DNA from: Pseudomonadota bacterium
GTDB taxonomy: Bacteria > Pseudomonadota > Alphaproteobacteria > Rhodobacterales > Rhodobacteraceae
Assembly: GCA_027592105.1 (NCBI GenBank)
Contig: JAQCLA010000085.1
Coordinates: 1 to 9,499 of the forward strand
Direction of reading: 5' to 3'
DNA length: 9,499 bases
In this document: positions 8,973-9,499 of the stretch, piece after piece
Position numbering within the stretch: position 1 is the first letter of the stretch
How the letters are laid out: each line of letters opens with the position of its first letter
Made by a program: the position numbers and the translations under genes
Notes under the pieces: generated by a model
Database searches by the model: none
What the model was told of the DNA's origin: nothing
Seen by the model: only the letters and a program-made list of their open reading frames with translations

Positions 8973-9499
8973 ATGAACCAGGAACTCACGAACAACCCGT
9001 TCAACCCGCTGACCCCGCCCAAGGCTTTTGACGAGATCAAGGTCTCGCTGGCCTCGCCCGAGCGTATCCTCAGCTGGTCCTTCGGCGAGATCAAAAAGCC
9101 CGAAACCATCAACTACCGGACCTTCAAGCCCGAGCGCGACGGCCTGTTCTGCGCCCGTATCTTCGGGCCGATCAAGGATTACGAGTGCCTGTGCGGCAAG
9201 TATAAGCGGATGAAGTATCGCGGCGTCGTCTGCGAGAAATGCGGCGTGGAAGTGACGCTGCAAAAGGTCCGCCGCGAGCGGATGGGCCATATCGAACTGG
9301 CCGCACCCGTCGCCCATATCTGGTTCCTCAAGTCGCTTCCCTCCCGGATCGGCCTGATGCTCGACATGACGCTGCGCGATCTGGAGCGTATTCTCTACTT
9401 CGAGAACTACGTGGTGATCGAACCCGGCCTGACCGATCTGTCCTATGGCCAGTTGATGAGTGAAGAGGAATTCCTCGACGCGCAAGACGCCTATGGCTC
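8973..9499 (+). CDS. rpoC: DNA-directed RNA polymerase subunit beta prime, 5' part
   Basis: RpoC is the other pincer of core polymerase and carries the catalytic Mg-binding NADFDGD motif, which lies beyond this window. The first 175 codons are present with no frameshift, and the gene continues past the window end. The visible part begins MNQELTNNPFNP, then LASPERILSWSFGEIKKPETINYRT. The N-terminal zinc-binding site has C72, C74, C87 and C90 (ECLCGKYKRMKYRG and VVCEKCGVEV), matching E. coli C70/C72/C85/C88. GHIELAAPVAHIWFLKSLPSRI follows, as expected. The ATG at 8973 is preceded by GAGG (8962-8965) with 7-nt spacing. It is co-oriented with rpoB and surely co-transcribed, but separated by the REP doublet. 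Confidence 0.98.
   Translation, partial: MNQELTNNPFNPLTPPKAFDEIKVSLASPERILSWSFGEIKKPETINYRTFKPERDGLFCARIFGPIKDYECLCGKYKRMKYRGVVCEKCGVEVTLQKVRRERMGHIELAAPVAHIWFLKSLPSRIGLMLDMTLRDLERILYFENYVVIEPGLTDLSYGQLMSEEEFLDAQDAYG

Overview
The window is the core transcription/translation cluster of an alphaproteobacterium: nusG, rplK, rplA, then rplJ, rplL, rpoB and the 5' part of rpoC, all on the + strand. The length of the RpoB (1378 aa), the GC-rich third codon positions and the protein sequences fit Rhodobacterales (Roseobacter/Paracoccaceae type). This is family-level recognition only, and I do not assign a genus.

Layout. 27-560 is nusG. 561-733 is a structured leader that probably carries the L1 autoregulatory site. 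734-1888 is rplK-rplA, closed by a clean intrinsic terminator at 1913-1942. At 2089-3232 the usual rplKA-rplJL order is interrupted by two genes for exported proteins: a 258-aa probable outer-membrane beta-barrel and a ~110-aa secreted protein with almost no charged residues. They have their own upstream region and are followed by a hairpin plus T-run at 3314-3340. 3385-3528 is the structured rplJ leader. rplJ (GTG start) and rplL follow. A 257-nt intergenic region then holds three consecutive strong hairpins, the last resembling an attenuator, before rpoB (4740-8876). The rpoB-rpoC gap contains a perfect 23-bp inverted repeat with GTAG ends, which looks like a paired REP element (REPIN). rpoC starts at 8973 and runs off the window.

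How the genes work together. L11, L1, L10 and L7/L12 build the two ribosomal stalks that contact translation factors. RpoB and RpoC form the catalytic core of RNA polymerase, and NusG rides on that core. The structured gaps are where ribosomal-protein feedback and the ratio of L7/L12 to polymerase are normally set. The non-standard content is the pair of exported-protein genes and the REP-like doublet between rpoB and rpoC. I saw no CRISPR array, transposase, tRNA, rRNA or defence gene.
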